64,000 bases of DNA from Rhodospirillales bacterium (GCA_016712595.1 JADJQT010000002.1:868001-932000), one strand, 5' to 3'; positions 9,558 to 19,253 are shown, numbered from the stretch's first letter. Translations and numbers: made by a program. Notes: generated by a model from the letters alone, not told the origin.

Positions 9558-10325
9558 ATGACCGCTTTTGCTTGGCTACATGATGCCGCCATGCTGTCGA
9601 TTGCGATCGGGGCGGCATCGGCGCTGATCATTGCGGTGGACGAAATCAAACGCCCGCAGATGATGTGGATCATGAACGCGGTCTGGCCGCTCACGGCACT
9701 GTTCGGCACCGTCTTCACCCTTTGGGCCTATTTTAGGTACGGCCGTGCCACTCCGAAGCATGACGCCCCGAATCATCACGGGATGACTCACCAGGGGCCG
9801 GGCGGCGACAGCGGCCATCATCACGCGCGGAATCAGGATCGATCCTCATTTCCGGTCAAGGTGGGAAAGGGGACATTGCACTGCGGCAGTGGCTGCACCC
9901 TCGGAGACATTGTCGCGGAATGGCTCGCCTTCCTGGCACCCGTCGTCGCGGTTTGGTTCGGCTGGCGCTGGCTGTTCGAAACGAAGATGTTCGCGGTATG
10001 GATCCTCGATTACGTGCTCGCCTTCACGTTCGGGATTGCGTTCCAGTATTTCACCATCAAGCCAATGCGCGAACTGTCCGCCGGACGGGCCCTGGTCGAG
10101 GCGGTGAAGGCGGATACCGCTTCCCTGACCGCCTGGCAGATCGGAATGTATGGTTTCATGGCGTTCGCCCATTTCTCCATATTCCCCCGCTTTCTTGGCA
10201 TCGGGTTGACGGTCAATTCCGTGGAATTCTGGTTGGCGATGCAGATCGCCATGTTGTGGGGGCTCGCGACCAGCTATCCAGTCAACTGGTGGCTGATCCG
10301 CAAGGGAGTGAAGGAAGCAATGTAG
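9558..10325 (+). CDS. DUF4396 membrane protein
   Basis: A 255-residue polytopic inner-membrane protein. Two hydrophobic helices at residues 10-28 and 38-60 are followed by a His-rich hydrophilic stretch (residues 65-95, with HH and HHH clusters), then the HCGSGCTLGDI motif typical of DUF4396 and four more helices. The motif and the His-rich linker suggest metal binding, but the family has no established function known to me. The ATG at 9558 follows an AATGGA-rich leader; the ribosome site is weak. Transcribed divergently from the antiporter. Confidence 0.8.
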   Translation: MTAFAWLHDAAMLSIAIGAASALIIAVDEIKRPQMMWIMNAVWPLTALFGTVFTLWAYFRYGRATPKHDAPNHHGMTHQGPGGDSGHHHARNQDRSSFPVKVGKGTLHCGSGCTLGDIVAEWLAFLAPVVAVWFGWRWLFETKMFAVWILDYVLAFTFGIAFQYFTIKPMRELSAGRALVEAVKADTASLTAWQIGMYGFMAFAHFSIFPRFLGIGLTVNSVEFWLAMQIAMLWGLATSYPVNWWLIRKGVKEAM

Positions 10326-10520
10326 GGCTGCGCCCTGGTCTCCGCTTTGCCTGGCCGCGGCATTCCCAGCCGGATTTCGACGACGCTTGGCGAGGCAGAT
10401 CTGTGGCAGCCCCAGGAAAAGCAGTCTTCGTCGATTAACAGGCCGTTGCAAATTCGCATGGAACGGCGTCGCGGTTCCGTAGGTCGGACCTACTATCACC
10501 CTCAGCATCTCGGCGGAACA

Positions 10521-12320
10521 ATGGCACTACCTATCGAAGATTACGCGCTGATCGGTGACATGCACACAGGGGCGCTGGTCGGGCGTAACGGATCAATCGA
10601 CTGGCTCTGTTTGCCGCGGTTCGACTCGCCCGCATGCTTCGCGGCGCTCGTCGGCAATGACGAGAACGGCGCGTGGTCGCTTTCGCCATGCGGTGAAGTC
10701 CGGGCCTCGCGCCGTCGATATCGCGAGCACACGATGGTTGTGGAGACAGAATTCGAAACGGCTGACGGAGTCGTTTCGCTGCTCGACTTTATGGCGCTGA
10801 CCGACAACTGCGGCCGCGCCGACGTCGTCAGGATTGTCTGCGGTCGAAACGGTACAGTACCGATGAAGACGGCCCTACGTTTCCGCTTCGACTACGGTCG
10901 GATCATCCCGTGGGTCAGAAAGGAGGATGGACAGCTGCGTGCCGTCGCCGGGCCGGATGGGCTGTCTCTGCGGACGCCCGTGCGGACCCACGGAGAAGAC
11001 CACAGCACGATCGCAGAATTCACTGTTCACGAGGGTGATCGCGTTCCGTTTGTATTGACGTGGCATCCGTCCTATCGCTCGCTCCCGTCCCCAATCGAAC
11101 CGGAGATGGCGTTGCGCCAGACGGAGGCGTGGTGGCACCGCTGGGCTGATGGGTGCAGCTATGAGGGCCCGTGGCGCGATCAGATGGTGCGCTCGCTCCT
11201 GACCCTGAAGGCACTGACACACTTACCGACCGGCGGCATCGTCGCTGCGCCGACGACCTCTCTGCCGGAAGCCCTCGGCGGAACGCGCAATTGGGACTAT
11301 CGGTATTGCTGGGTGCGTGACGCTACCTTCACCCTGCTGGCGTTCGTTGCTTCTGGGTATGAAGACGAAGCAGCGGCGTGGCGCGACTGGCTGCTGCGGG
11401 CGGTGGCTGGTGAGCCGTCTCGCGTGCAGGTCGCGTATGGCATCGCCGGTGAGCGTCGCATCGAGGAATCGCAGCTGGACTGGCTGTCGGGATACGAGGG
11501 CAGCCGGCCGGTGCGCGTGGGCAACGCCGCACATACGCAGCGTCAGCTCGACATCTACGGGGAGATCATGGATGCCCTGCACGCCGCGCGGACGCATGGG
11601 CTGTCGTTCCGCCCGGAAGGCTGGCGTGTGCAGCGGGCGATGCTCAAATTCCTCGGACAGGCGTGGGCGCAACCCGATGAGGGGATCTGGGAAGTGCGGG
11701 GACCCCGCCGGCACTTCACGCATTCGAAAATGATGACGTGGGTGGCCTTCGACCGCGCGATTAAGGATGCCGAGCACTTCGGCTGGGATGCGCCGCTCGA
11801 CGACTGGCGTCAGGTGCGCAAGACGATCTGCAACGACGTTCTCACCAACGGTTTCAATCGTAAGGTCGGTGCATTTACCCAATTCTACGGCGGGACCACT
11901 CTTGATGCCGCTCTGCTGCTGATGCCGTTGGTCGGCTTCCTGCCCGCGACAGACCAGCGCGTGGCCGGAACCGTCGAGGCGATTCAGCGCCATCTGAAGA
12001 GCGACGGATTTATTCAGCGCTACACCGCCGATCCCAGTGTGGATGGACTCCCGCCGGGTGAGGCCGCCTTTCTGCCGTGCAGCTTCTGGCTGGTCGATAA
12101 TCTCGCGCTGGCCGGGCGCAACGACGAGGCCGAGCAGTTGTTCGAGCGGCTCTTGGGCGTTTGCAACGACGTCGGCTTGTTATCGGAGGAGTATGATCCG
12201 GTCAAGAAGCGCCTCGTTGGCAACTTCCCACAGGCGTTTTCCCATGTCGCCCTGATCAACTGTGCCCACAACCTGACACATGGTCGCACCGGACCTGCCC
12301 AGCGGCGGGCGGGTGGGTGA
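10521..12320 (+). CDS. Glycoside hydrolase family 15 protein (glucoamylase or trehalase type)
   Basis: A cytoplasmic GH15 enzyme of 599 residues; there is no signal peptide. The N-terminal domain opens with the typical IEDYALIGDMHTGALVGRNGSIDWLCLPRFDSPACF in shortened form here: IEDYALIGD and GSIDWLCLPRFDS. The catalytic (alpha/alpha)6 barrel shows NWDYRYCWVRDATF, QLDIYGEIMDAL (candidate general acid Glu), and LLSEEYDP with FSHVALINCAHNL near the C terminus. The family includes glucoamylases, glucodextranases and bacterial trehalases, and the sequence alone does not decide between them. The ATG at 10521 is preceded by GGCGGAA; upstream in-frame codons lack family similarity. Confidence 0.9.
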   Translation: MALPIEDYALIGDMHTGALVGRNGSIDWLCLPRFDSPACFAALVGNDENGAWSLSPCGEVRASRRRYREHTMVVETEFETADGVVSLLDFMALTDNCGRADVVRIVCGRNGTVPMKTALRFRFDYGRIIPWVRKEDGQLRAVAGPDGLSLRTPVRTHGEDHSTIAEFTVHEGDRVPFVLTWHPSYRSLPSPIEPEMALRQTEAWWHRWADGCSYEGPWRDQMVRSLLTLKALTHLPTGGIVAAPTTSLPEALGGTRNWDYRYCWVRDATFTLLAFVASGYEDEAAAWRDWLLRAVAGEPSRVQVAYGIAGERRIEESQLDWLSGYEGSRPVRVGNAAHTQRQLDIYGEIMDALHAARTHGLSFRPEGWRVQRAMLKFLGQAWAQPDEGIWEVRGPRRHFTHSKMMTWVAFDRAIKDAEHFGWDAPLDDWRQVRKTICNDVLTNGFNRKVGAFTQFYGGTTLDAALLLMPLVGFLPATDQRVAGTVEAIQRHLKSDGFIQRYTADPSVDGLPPGEAAFLPCSFWLVDNLALAGRNDEAEQLFERLLGVCNDVGLLSEEYDPVKKRLVGNFPQAFSHVALINCAHNLTHGRTGPAQRRAGG

Positions 12321-12355
12321 GGTTCTGGGCGGCTGAGCCCCTGCGGCGACTGCCT

Positions 12356-12736
12356 CTATTCAATTGCGAATGCGATCGTCGAGATCAGCGCCAACGCCTC
12401 CTGTCGGGTATCGAGCCGTGTGTGCTGGACGACGACCGGAACATCGGACTCGATCACCGAGGCATAGTCCGTGTCGCGCGGCACGGGAGATGGATCAGTG
12501 AGGTCGTTGAAACGCAGGTGCAAGGTGCGGCGTGCCGGAACGACGACCCGGTAGGGACCGACCGGGTCGCGATCGGCAAAGTAAACGGTGATTTTGACCC
12601 GCGCATCGTCACCGCCGGCGTTCAGAAAGCAGGCGGTCTCGTGGCTCTCGAAGGCGCGTCCGTCGCCAGTGCTGCAGCTGGGAATGTAGCCTTCGGCGAT
12701 GACCCACCGCCGCTTTCCGATCGGATGCTTGCTCAT
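12356..12736 (-). CDS. Sensory rhodopsin transducer (ASRT) family protein
   Basis: A 126-residue soluble protein that matches the Anabaena sensory rhodopsin transducer family almost end to end: RWVIAEGYIPS, SHETACFLNAGG, VKITVYFADRDPVGPYRV, VPARRTLHLRFNDL, PRDTDYASVIESDVPVVVQHTRLD. The family forms beta-sandwich oligomers and is thought to bind small molecules, probably sugars; only in some bacteria is it linked to a rhodopsin. No rhodopsin is in this window. It lies 14 bases downstream of an enolase-superfamily gene on the same strand, which fits a metabolic role. The ATG at 12736 gives the usual family length. Confidence 0.88.
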   Translation of the reverse strand: MSKHPIGKRRWVIAEGYIPSCSTGDGRAFESHETACFLNAGGDDARVKITVYFADRDPVGPYRVVVPARRTLHLRFNDLTDPSPVPRDTDYASVIESDVPVVVQHTRLDTRQEALALISTIAFAIE

Positions 12737-12750
12737 CGTCAGTCTCTTTT

Positions 12751-13847
12751 TCACGCAGCGAAGCATGCGGCGTCCGCCCGCTTGAGGTCCAGTCCCAGCC
12801 CGGCTCGGGTGAGGTCGGGTGAGATTGTTCCGCCGCGGGGTGCGAGCGCGCCCTCGAACAGCATCGGTTCGATGCGGGCGTGATCGTGGAAGTATTCAAC
12901 GTTGCGTACCCGCGCGCAGGCGCAGCCGAGGTGCCCGTGCAGCGTTGGCGCCGTGTGTGCCGATAGCGATATATCCCAAGCGTCGCCGAGCGCGCAGACG
13001 ATGAGGAAGCCGGTAATGCCGCCACAGCGGGTTGCGTCAGCCTGCAGTACATCGACCGCGCGCGCCGCCAGCATGCGTTGGAAATACATGGGATCGTAAC
13101 CGTATTCACCGGCCGCAATCTCCATGCACGGAGGCGCACGCTCGATCATCAGCGCAAGACCCGACAAATTGTCGGACGAGACCGGCTCCTCAAACCATAA
13201 GACGTCGTGCTCGGCAAAGCGTTCGGCCAGACGCAGCGCCTGCTTGAGGCGGTAGGCGCCTTTCGCATCGACAAAAAGTCCAACGCTCTCGCCAATCGCC
13301 TCTCGTGCGCTCAGCACCCGATCCGGGTCACGGCACGGTTCCCGCCCGACCTTCATCTTCACCTGCGAGATGCCGGCCTCGGCCCAGCCGGATAGCTGGC
13401 GCGCGAGACGCTCGTCTGAATAGGAGGTAAAACCACCGCTTCCATACACGGAGATGGCGGGCCGCACGCAGCCGATGAGGTTCGCCAGCGGCTGATTTAG
13501 AAGCTTGGCCTTCAGGTCCCACACCGCGATGTCGACAGCCGAGATCGCGCAGGCTGCGATCCCCGGCCGGCCAACGTTGCGGACGGACCGGAACATGGCG
13601 TCCCACGCCCCCTCGTCGCGAAGGCGTCACGACCGCAGACGATGGGCGCGAGTTTCTCCGCGATCAGGTGTGCCGCCGTCCGGTCCGCGTACGAATACCC
13701 GTACCCCACGTTGCCGGCACCGTGCGCCATCGCCAAAACGATGGTCGCTTCGGTCCATTCGATCGTACCGTCGGATTCGGGCGCGTCGGTCGGGATCGTG
13801 AACGCCGCCGCTTCGATAAGGTCGATGGAAGCTTCGGGCCGATGCAT
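12751..13847 (-). pseudogene. Mandelate racemase/muconate lactonizing enzyme family, frameshifted
   Basis: An enolase-superfamily acid-sugar dehydratase or racemase split into two frames. The N-terminal capping domain (MHRPEASIDLIEAAAFTIPTD, from 13847) is in one frame up to GRDAF; about 13623 a single missing base shifts the rest (DEGAWDAMFRSVRNVGRPGIAA) into another frame. The barrel still has all catalytic positions: KMK at the second strand, DAKGAY, FEEPV, AAGEYG, DATRCGG and SAHTAPTLHGH. The perfect conservation suggests either a very recent mutation or an assembly error. It is likely co-transcribed with the ASRT-family gene. Confidence 0.82.
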
Positions 13848-13863
13848 CGTCGTGAGCGCCTGC

Positions 13864-14919
13864 TCACACCACATTCTGGCGCTCGAGCCGGCGGCGGGAT
13901 GGATGGCCGCTTCCGTGACGTCCGCGTGTGGCAACTGCGATCGCCGCACCAATCCCGGCGGCGAGCGCGACACTGGCGCCGATGACAGCGCGGCGAACGT
14001 TCGTCGGATCGACCATCACCAGGCTCGACCCCGCCTCCTCGTCGAACCGGCCGCGGGCGCGATGCATCTCTTCCGGTGCCGGCGCTTCCAGATTGTCGAT
14101 CCGTCCGGGCAGGATGGGACGTTTGGATTGCTGACCGGAAATGACGTGTCGGGCGAGGTAAGCGTCCAGATACTCCGGCATCAGTTGCGCGCCCACGATC
14201 GTCTTTATCGAGGACCAGCCGAGCCAGTACTCGCGGCGGGGATCGAGCGCGGCACTGACCAGCGCATCGGCAACCGCCTCCGGCTGGAACACCGGTGCCA
14301 CCGGACGCGGCTCACTCGGAACGTGTGCGCGTGCCCACTCGAACTGCGGCGTATTGACCGCCGGGAGTTCCACCATGCACACACGGATGGCGCTGCCTTC
14401 GGACTTCAACTCCGAGTGCAGCGAGCCAAGAAAACCGCGAATGGCAAACTTGGCACCGCAGTACGCCGACTGCAGTGGGATGCCACGATACGCCAGCGCC
14501 GAGCCGACCTGCAGGATCGTGCCGCGATCGCGCGGGCGCATGTGCGCGAGGGCAGCGAGAATCCCGTTGACCGAGCCGAGGTAGGTGACGTCTGTCACCC
14601 GTCGAATCTCCTGCGCGCGCAAGTCCCGGATCGGCGAGAACACGGTGAGCATGGCGGCGTTGATCCACAGATCGATCGGTCCCAGCTCTTCTTCCACCCG
14701 CTCGGTCGCTGCGCGCACGGCATCGGCATCAGCCAAGTCGAGGGGCAAAGCCAATCCCGTTCCACCGGCGCGGGTCACGTCTTCGACCGTCGCCACCAGG
14801 GCGTCGGCCTGCCGCGCGATCAGTCCGACGCGCGCACCCCTCTTCGCGAACGCCACGGCGGTGGCACGGCCGACCCCAGCCGAAGCCCCAGTGATCACGA
14901 TCGTCGACGGGCTGTTCAT
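13864..14919 (-). CDS. SDR family oxidoreductase with C-terminal membrane helix
   Basis: Short-chain dehydrogenase of 351 residues. The Rossmann motif TGASAGVG is at residues 10-17, the NAA-type motif (INAAML) near 90, the catalytic Ser in VGSALAYRG and the YCGAK catalytic pair near 155. The C-terminal extension of about 100 residues ends with a hydrophobic segment (VIGASVALAAGIGAAIAVA) that could anchor it in the membrane. This type of extended SDR is common in Alphaproteobacteria; the substrate is unknown. The ATG at 14919 has GGTGAG close upstream. It ends 16 bases before the frameshifted enolase-superfamily gene and may lead that operon. Confidence 0.87.
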   Translation of the reverse strand: MNSPSTIVITGASAGVGRATAVAFAKRGARVGLIARQADALVATVEDVTRAGGTGLALPLDLADADAVRAATERVEEELGPIDLWINAAMLTVFSPIRDLRAQEIRRVTDVTYLGSVNGILAALAHMRPRDRGTILQVGSALAYRGIPLQSAYCGAKFAIRGFLGSLHSELKSEGSAIRVCMVELPAVNTPQFEWARAHVPSEPRPVAPVFQPEAVADALVSAALDPRREYWLGWSSIKTIVGAQLMPEYLDAYLARHVISGQQSKRPILPGRIDNLEAPAPEEMHRARGRFDEEAGSSLVMVDPTNVRRAVIGASVALAAGIGAAIAVATRGRHGSGHPSRRRLERQNVV

Positions 14920-14986
14920 CGCATCTCACCTTTCGTAGCAACGGAGAGAACAACGGAGGTCTGCGACGAGCGTTCCATGCCATCTC

Positions 14987-15002
14987 ATGCACTACAGTGC
15001 AT
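14987..15002. promoter_or_regulatory. 16-bp palindrome between SDR and CDF genes
   Basis: ATGCACT-AC-AGTGCAT is a perfect inverted repeat with 7-base arms. It lies in the 208-base region between the divergently transcribed SDR gene and the metal transporter, where an operator would be expected. The regulator is unknown. Confidence 0.45.
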
Positions 15003-15127
15003 TACGCGCGGACATATACATGTGGCTGGTCCATATGGCTGGGTATCCACAATTGGCGCGAAAGCGCCGGAACTTTGGCGGGATTTGCCGGTTCGCCCTG
15101 CAGAGCGGCAAATGCAGGGAGCACGAG

Positions 15128-16057
15128 ATGGCGGCAGAGTCCCGGAAAGCAGTCATCGCAGCATTAATGGGCAACGCCGCCATCGCCGCCAGCAAGTTCG
15201 TGGCTGCCGCCTTCACCGGCAGTTCGGCGATGATCTCCGAAGGGATTCACTCTGTCGTCGATACCGGCAACCAAGCCATTCTGCTGCTCGGCATGCGCCA
15301 GAGCCGCCGCGCTCCGGATGCAACGCATCCCTTCGGATACGGCAAGGAGCTGTATTTCTGGACTCTGATCACCGCGATCCTGATTTTCGCGGTCGGTGGC
15401 GGGATGTCTTTCTACGAGGGCATCACCCACATTCTCAATCCTGCCCCGCTAGGCAATGCCATCTGGAACTATATCGTCATCGTCATTGCGCTTCTCTTCG
15501 AGGGCTTCAGTTGGAGCGTTGCCTATCGCGCGTTTCGTCGCACGAAGCGGCACCGCGGGTTCTTCGGATCGCTGCACGCCAGCAAGGATCCGTCGCTGAT
15601 GACGGTGCTGCTCGAGGACAGCGCCGCGATCATCGGCCTGGTGATCGCATTCCTGGGTGTCGCCCTCGGCCACTGGCTGCACAACCCCTATCTCGACGGC
15701 AGTGCGTCGCTGGCCATCGGCGTCCTGCTGGCGACGGTTGCCGCCGTCCTTGCTTACGAGAGCAAGGGGTTATTGGTTGGCGAAGCCGTCGTGCCGGAAA
15801 AGCTGGCGGCGATACGATCGCTCATCGAAGCCGATCCGGCGGTCCGCGAGGCCGTCCGCGCGCTGTCGATGCATTTTGGTCCGCACGAGATTCTGCTCAA
15901 CCTCGACATCCGCTTCCGCGATGGCTTATCGGTCTTTGAGCTGAGTGCAGCCATCGACCGGATCGAAAAGGCCATCCGTCGCGACCACCCCGATATCAAG
16001 CACATCTTCATCGAAATGGAGTCTCTAACGTCAAAACGTCGTGCAACGGCCGGCTAG
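15128..16057 (+). CDS. Cation diffusion facilitator family transporter
   Basis: Inner-membrane metal/proton antiporter of 309 residues. Six hydrophobic helices occupy roughly residues 10-205, followed by the cytosolic ferredoxin-like domain (residues 210-295) of the family. The first metal-site motif is SEGIHSVVDTGNQ (HxxxD), and the fifth-helix site reads LLEDSAAIIG, with E-D in place of the usual HxxxD; this variant recurs in one CDF subgroup, so the metal (zinc, iron or manganese) is uncertain. The ATG at 15128 is chosen because AGGGAG stands seven bases upstream; upstream codons of the longer frame do not look coding. Confidence 0.88.
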   Translation: MAAESRKAVIAALMGNAAIAASKFVAAAFTGSSAMISEGIHSVVDTGNQAILLLGMRQSRRAPDATHPFGYGKELYFWTLITAILIFAVGGGMSFYEGITHILNPAPLGNAIWNYIVIVIALLFEGFSWSVAYRAFRRTKRHRGFFGSLHASKDPSLMTVLLEDSAAIIGLVIAFLGVALGHWLHNPYLDGSASLAIGVLLATVAAVLAYESKGLLVGEAVVPEKLAAIRSLIEADPAVREAVRALSMHFGPHEILLNLDIRFRDGLSVFELSAAIDRIEKAIRRDHPDIKHIFIEMESLTSKRRATAG

Positions 16058-16149
16058 AGCATCGGGTGTTCATTCGTGTCCGTATCCTGTGGCATTGAAG
16101 TAGTTGCGACACTTGTTTATGAAACGGCATGGAATAAGGACCAGATATT

Positions 16150-16380
16150 CTGGGTGATCGGCGTTCAAATTTGGCTCTGACGCAATTTTTGTGGTGATTG
16201 CGCCTATTGGTGACCGATGACGCTGGCCTGAAGCAAGTCGATTTTTCCTCTACCGTACATCTGGCGTTTGACGAGTTTGAGTTTGGTGATTTGACCTTCG
16301 GTATGTCCATTGGACCATGGGGAGACGATTGCCGCCCTGACCGCCGCCTGATCTTTAACGATGCCCGCGTTTATAAGTGA
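16150..16380 (-). pseudogene. ISL3-family transposase, C-terminal relic
   Basis: Translation of the minus strand gives QAAVRAAIVSPWSNGHTEGQ followed by ITKLKLVKRQMYGRGKIDLLQA, the characteristic C-terminal block of ISL3 (IS1096/IS1165 type) transposases, then a stop and the usual AT-richer element end. Nothing upstream of the block remains. It is the left border of the mobile-element zone. Confidence 0.7.
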
Positions 16381-16451
16381 AACGCAGCGATGTTCTTTGA
16401 TTTAGGGAGTCTTCGTGCGATTCGGGGGCCTCGCGAGATCGAGGTGGTGCA

Positions 16452-17275
16452 ATGTCGGAATCGGTTCGGTCGACGCTGGCTGAAATCAAGACGGTCGATG
16501 ACATGGTGCGAGCGTTCAACGACGACGAGCGCTGCCGCCGGCTGATGGAAAGCATGGTCTGGCCGACCCGGGCGGGTCTATCCGGCGTGTGGCTATCGAC
16601 GCTCGATTGCGCTCGCTGGGCGCGATATGGGGAATTGGCGGGCGCGGCCGGGTCTCTACCAGTGCTCGAACGGCAGTTGCCGGTTCCAGTTCACGGTGAT
16701 GACACGGACACCGCTGCATTCGACCAAGCTGCCGCTCAGCACCTGGCTGAAAGCCCTCTGGCTGACCCTGCAATCGGATAAGGGGCTGTCATCGGTGCGC
16801 CTGGCCGAGGCCCTCGAGGTCAGCCAGCCCACGGCATGGCGCATGGGCCATGCGCTGCGTCTGATGATGGCGCGCGAGACTCCGCTGGAGGGAACGGCCG
16901 AGATCGATGACTTCTATCTTGGCGGACGGCCCCGCAAGCAGCGCGACGCACCGCCGGTTGGCCGCGGCCGGAAAGGCCAGAAGCCGACGGCCAGGACGCC
17001 CGTCCTCGCGGTGGTCGAGCGGCCACATGACGCGGTGATTGGAACGGTCGCGGGTGGCGCCCGGGCCGCGGTGGTGGTCGATCTCTCTGCCATCGAGGCC
17101 GAACGAGTCCTCGAGAAGGAGGTCAACGTGGCCGCGACCCATCTGATGAGCGACGCGTGGAGCACCTTTGTCGCCGTCGGCCAGAGCTTCGCCACGCACG
17201 ATACGGTGCAGCATGCCCGGTGCGAATATGCGCGCGGCACGGTCCACACCAATTCCGTGGAGGGATTGAACGAAC
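16452..17275 (+). pseudogene. IS1595-family transposase, 5' part, frameshifted and interrupted
   Basis: N-terminal and central parts of an ISXO2-like DDE transposase. The start MSESVRSTLAEIKTVDDM runs to LMESMVWPT in one frame. Around 16570 the frame changes to the zinc ribbon (YPACGYRR, YQCSNGSCRFQFTV), the helix-turn-helix (SSVRLAEALEVSQPTAWRMGHALR) and the catalytic domain (AEIDDFYLGG, LMSDAW, HTNSVEG). It stops at HTNSVEGLN, where a second element has been inserted; the missing C terminus is found at 19254-19547. Confidence 0.82.
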
Positions 17276-17277
17276 CC
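17263..17277. repeat. 15-bp inverted repeat, left copy
   Basis: GGATTGAACGAACCC. Its exact reverse complement is at 19176-19190. The two copies bracket the integrase and IS91-type transposase relics, and the left copy begins at the point where the IS1595 transposase is broken. Confidence 0.7.
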
Positions 17278-17373
17278 GGTGTCGTGGGAGTGGGGTGATC
17301 GGTTAGCGGGGGCGGCTCCCGTCTGGGAGGATTACGGCGTGTTGAAGCCCGATCCTCAGACAGGAGCACCGCG

Positions 17374-18233
17374 ATGGCCGAGATGAGCCCTCTGCGCCGC
17401 CGCATGGTCGAGGACATGACCGTCCGCAATCTGTCATTGGCGACGCAACGATCCTATCTTCACGCGGTCAGCAAGTTCAGCGGCCACTTTGGTCGCTCGC
17501 CGGACCAGCTTGGCCTGGAGAACGTGCGGGCGTTCCAGGTCCATCTGGTGTCGACCGGCATTTCGTGGCCGGCGCTGAACCAGACGGTGTGTGCGCTGCG
17601 GTTCTTCTACGGCGTCACGCTGGGGCACGGTGAGATCCCGGAGCGCATCCCTTATGCACGCGAGCCGCGCACGCTGCCGGTGGTGCTGAATGCCGATGAA
17701 GTGGTGCGCTTTCTCGAGGCGGTGCCGAGCCTGAAGACCCGCGTGGCGTTGACGACGGCCTATGCGGCGGGGCTGCGGGCGTCCGAGGCGGTCGGTCTGA
17801 AGCTTGCTGATATCGACAGCGCGCGGATGGTGATCCGGGTCGAGCATGGCAAGGGCGGCAAGGACCGCACCGTCATGCTGTCGGCCCAGCTTCTGGGCAT
17901 CCTGCGCACCTACTGGCGTCTGGCCCGGCCCAGCCACTGGCTGTTCCCCGGCCGCGATGAGACGAAGCCGGTCGACGTCAAGTGCTGCACGCGGCCTGCC
18001 GCTCCGCCTGCGCCGCGGCCGGACTTGCGAAGCGGGTGACGGTGCACACGCTGCGGCACAGCTTCGCCACCCACCTGCTGGAGAACGGCACCGACACCCG
18101 CATCATCCAGGTGCTGCTTGGCCATGCCAACCTGTCGAGCACGGCGCGCTACACGCGGGTCTCGAACGGCCTGATCCGGCATACGCAGAGCCCGCTCGAC
18201 CGCCTCACGCTGGAGGTCGTGCCGCCCGCCTGA
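17374..18233 (+). pseudogene. Tyrosine recombinase of an IS91-like unit, frameshifted
   Basis: A XerD-like site-specific integrase. The SAM-like N-terminal domain (NLSLATQRSYLHAVSKFSGHF) and the first part of the catalytic domain (AYAAGLRASEAVGLKLADID with catalytic Arg, HGKGGKDR with Lys) are in one frame. Near 17980 one base is missing and the rest (VTVHTLRHSFATHLLENG with HxxR, LLGHANLSSTARYTRV with His and Tyr) is in another frame. Integrases of this kind accompany IS91-family transposases, which fits the gene that follows 12 bases on. Confidence 0.82.
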
Positions 18234-18245
18234 TCCGGCCGCGCG

Positions 18246-18917
18246 ATGGCGGCGACATGGGAAGTGGCGGATGTCTTCCGCCGCCACGGCGAGGCCTATC
18301 GGCGCATGCATCACGCTCACCTCGGCCGGGTCGAACGGCGGGTGATCAGCGCCATCACGCTGTGCCGGACGGCGGCGCTGGGCGGCCATGCCGAGAGCTG
18401 CGCCGACTGCGGCTTCGTTCGTCGCCTCCGCGATCTGCGGCGCGTCGAATGAGTGGTCTATGCGAAGCCGCCGTTCGGTGGCCCGGAACAGGTGCTGGCC
18501 TATCTCGGTCGCTACACCCACCGCGTCGCCATCGCCAATTCGCGCTCGGTCGAGGTGACGGGCAGCGACGTCGCCTTCCGCTGGAAGGACTATCGCCACC
18601 ACGGCAAGGCGAAGCTGATGGTTCTCGCTGCCGATGAATTCATCCGCCGCTTCCTGCTCCACGCCCTGCCGGACGGCTTCCATCGCATCCGCCATTACGG
18701 CTTCCTCGCCAATCACCAACAGGCAGCAAAGCTGGCGCTCCGCCGCGAGCTGCTGGCCGCCTCGCCGACGGTCGATCCCGAGACCAAGGTCCCACCCGAG
18801 CAGAAGCAACTTACAAGCGCGTTCGATCGCTGCCCCTGCTGCGGCGGCCCGATGATCACCTTCGCCATCCTTCTGAGGCCGCCGCCGCAACCCTCGTTCC
18901 GGCAGGACACTTCATGA
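18246..18917 (+). pseudogene. IS91-family transposase with large internal deletion
   Basis: The first 60 codons (MAATWEVADVFRRHGEAYRR to HAESCADCGFVR) are the N-terminal zinc-finger region of IS91-family Y2 transposases. They run to an in-frame TGA at 18450-18452, and the same frame resumes at VVYAKPPFGGPEQVLAYLGRYTHRVAIANSR, the C-terminal catalytic block. The central region, including the rest of the zinc finger and the HUH motif, has been deleted. CPCCGGPM near the C terminus is typical of the family. Confidence 0.8.
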
Positions 18918-19175
18918 GTGGCCGCCACCCTTGCTGCCCCGCCTGTCCAGCACCGATGCTGCCGTGTGCCGGCACCCATCGTCTTGCCCAACAACCGTTC
19001 CGGCAGCACCAGGTCCGGCGCGGCGCCCCACGAAACCCCGGTTCAGCTCACTGCTGCCACCAACCGCCCGGCGTCGCCGGCCTCGACCGCGCCGGATCGA
19101 TCCCCATGCCGAGCCGCCCGAAAGCGGTCTCGGACCACCAGACGCAGCAACAATCCCCATAGCTCGGCCATCCGC

Positions 19176-19190
19176 GGGTTCGTTCAATCC
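19176..19190. repeat. 15-bp inverted repeat, right copy
   Basis: GGGTTCGTTCAATCC, the exact reverse complement of 17263-17277. It lies about 60 bases before IS1595 coding sequence resumes. Confidence 0.7.
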
Positions 19191-19253
19191 GGCTTCGATG
19201 AGGTCGCGCCGGCGCACGCCGAAGACCTCGTCCGCGACCTCACAGAAGCCTCC

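Noticed and set aside
13642..15939. 765-codon open frame on the plus strand
   Set aside because: It runs through the SDR gene in antisense and the CDF gene in the wrong frame; no family similarity.
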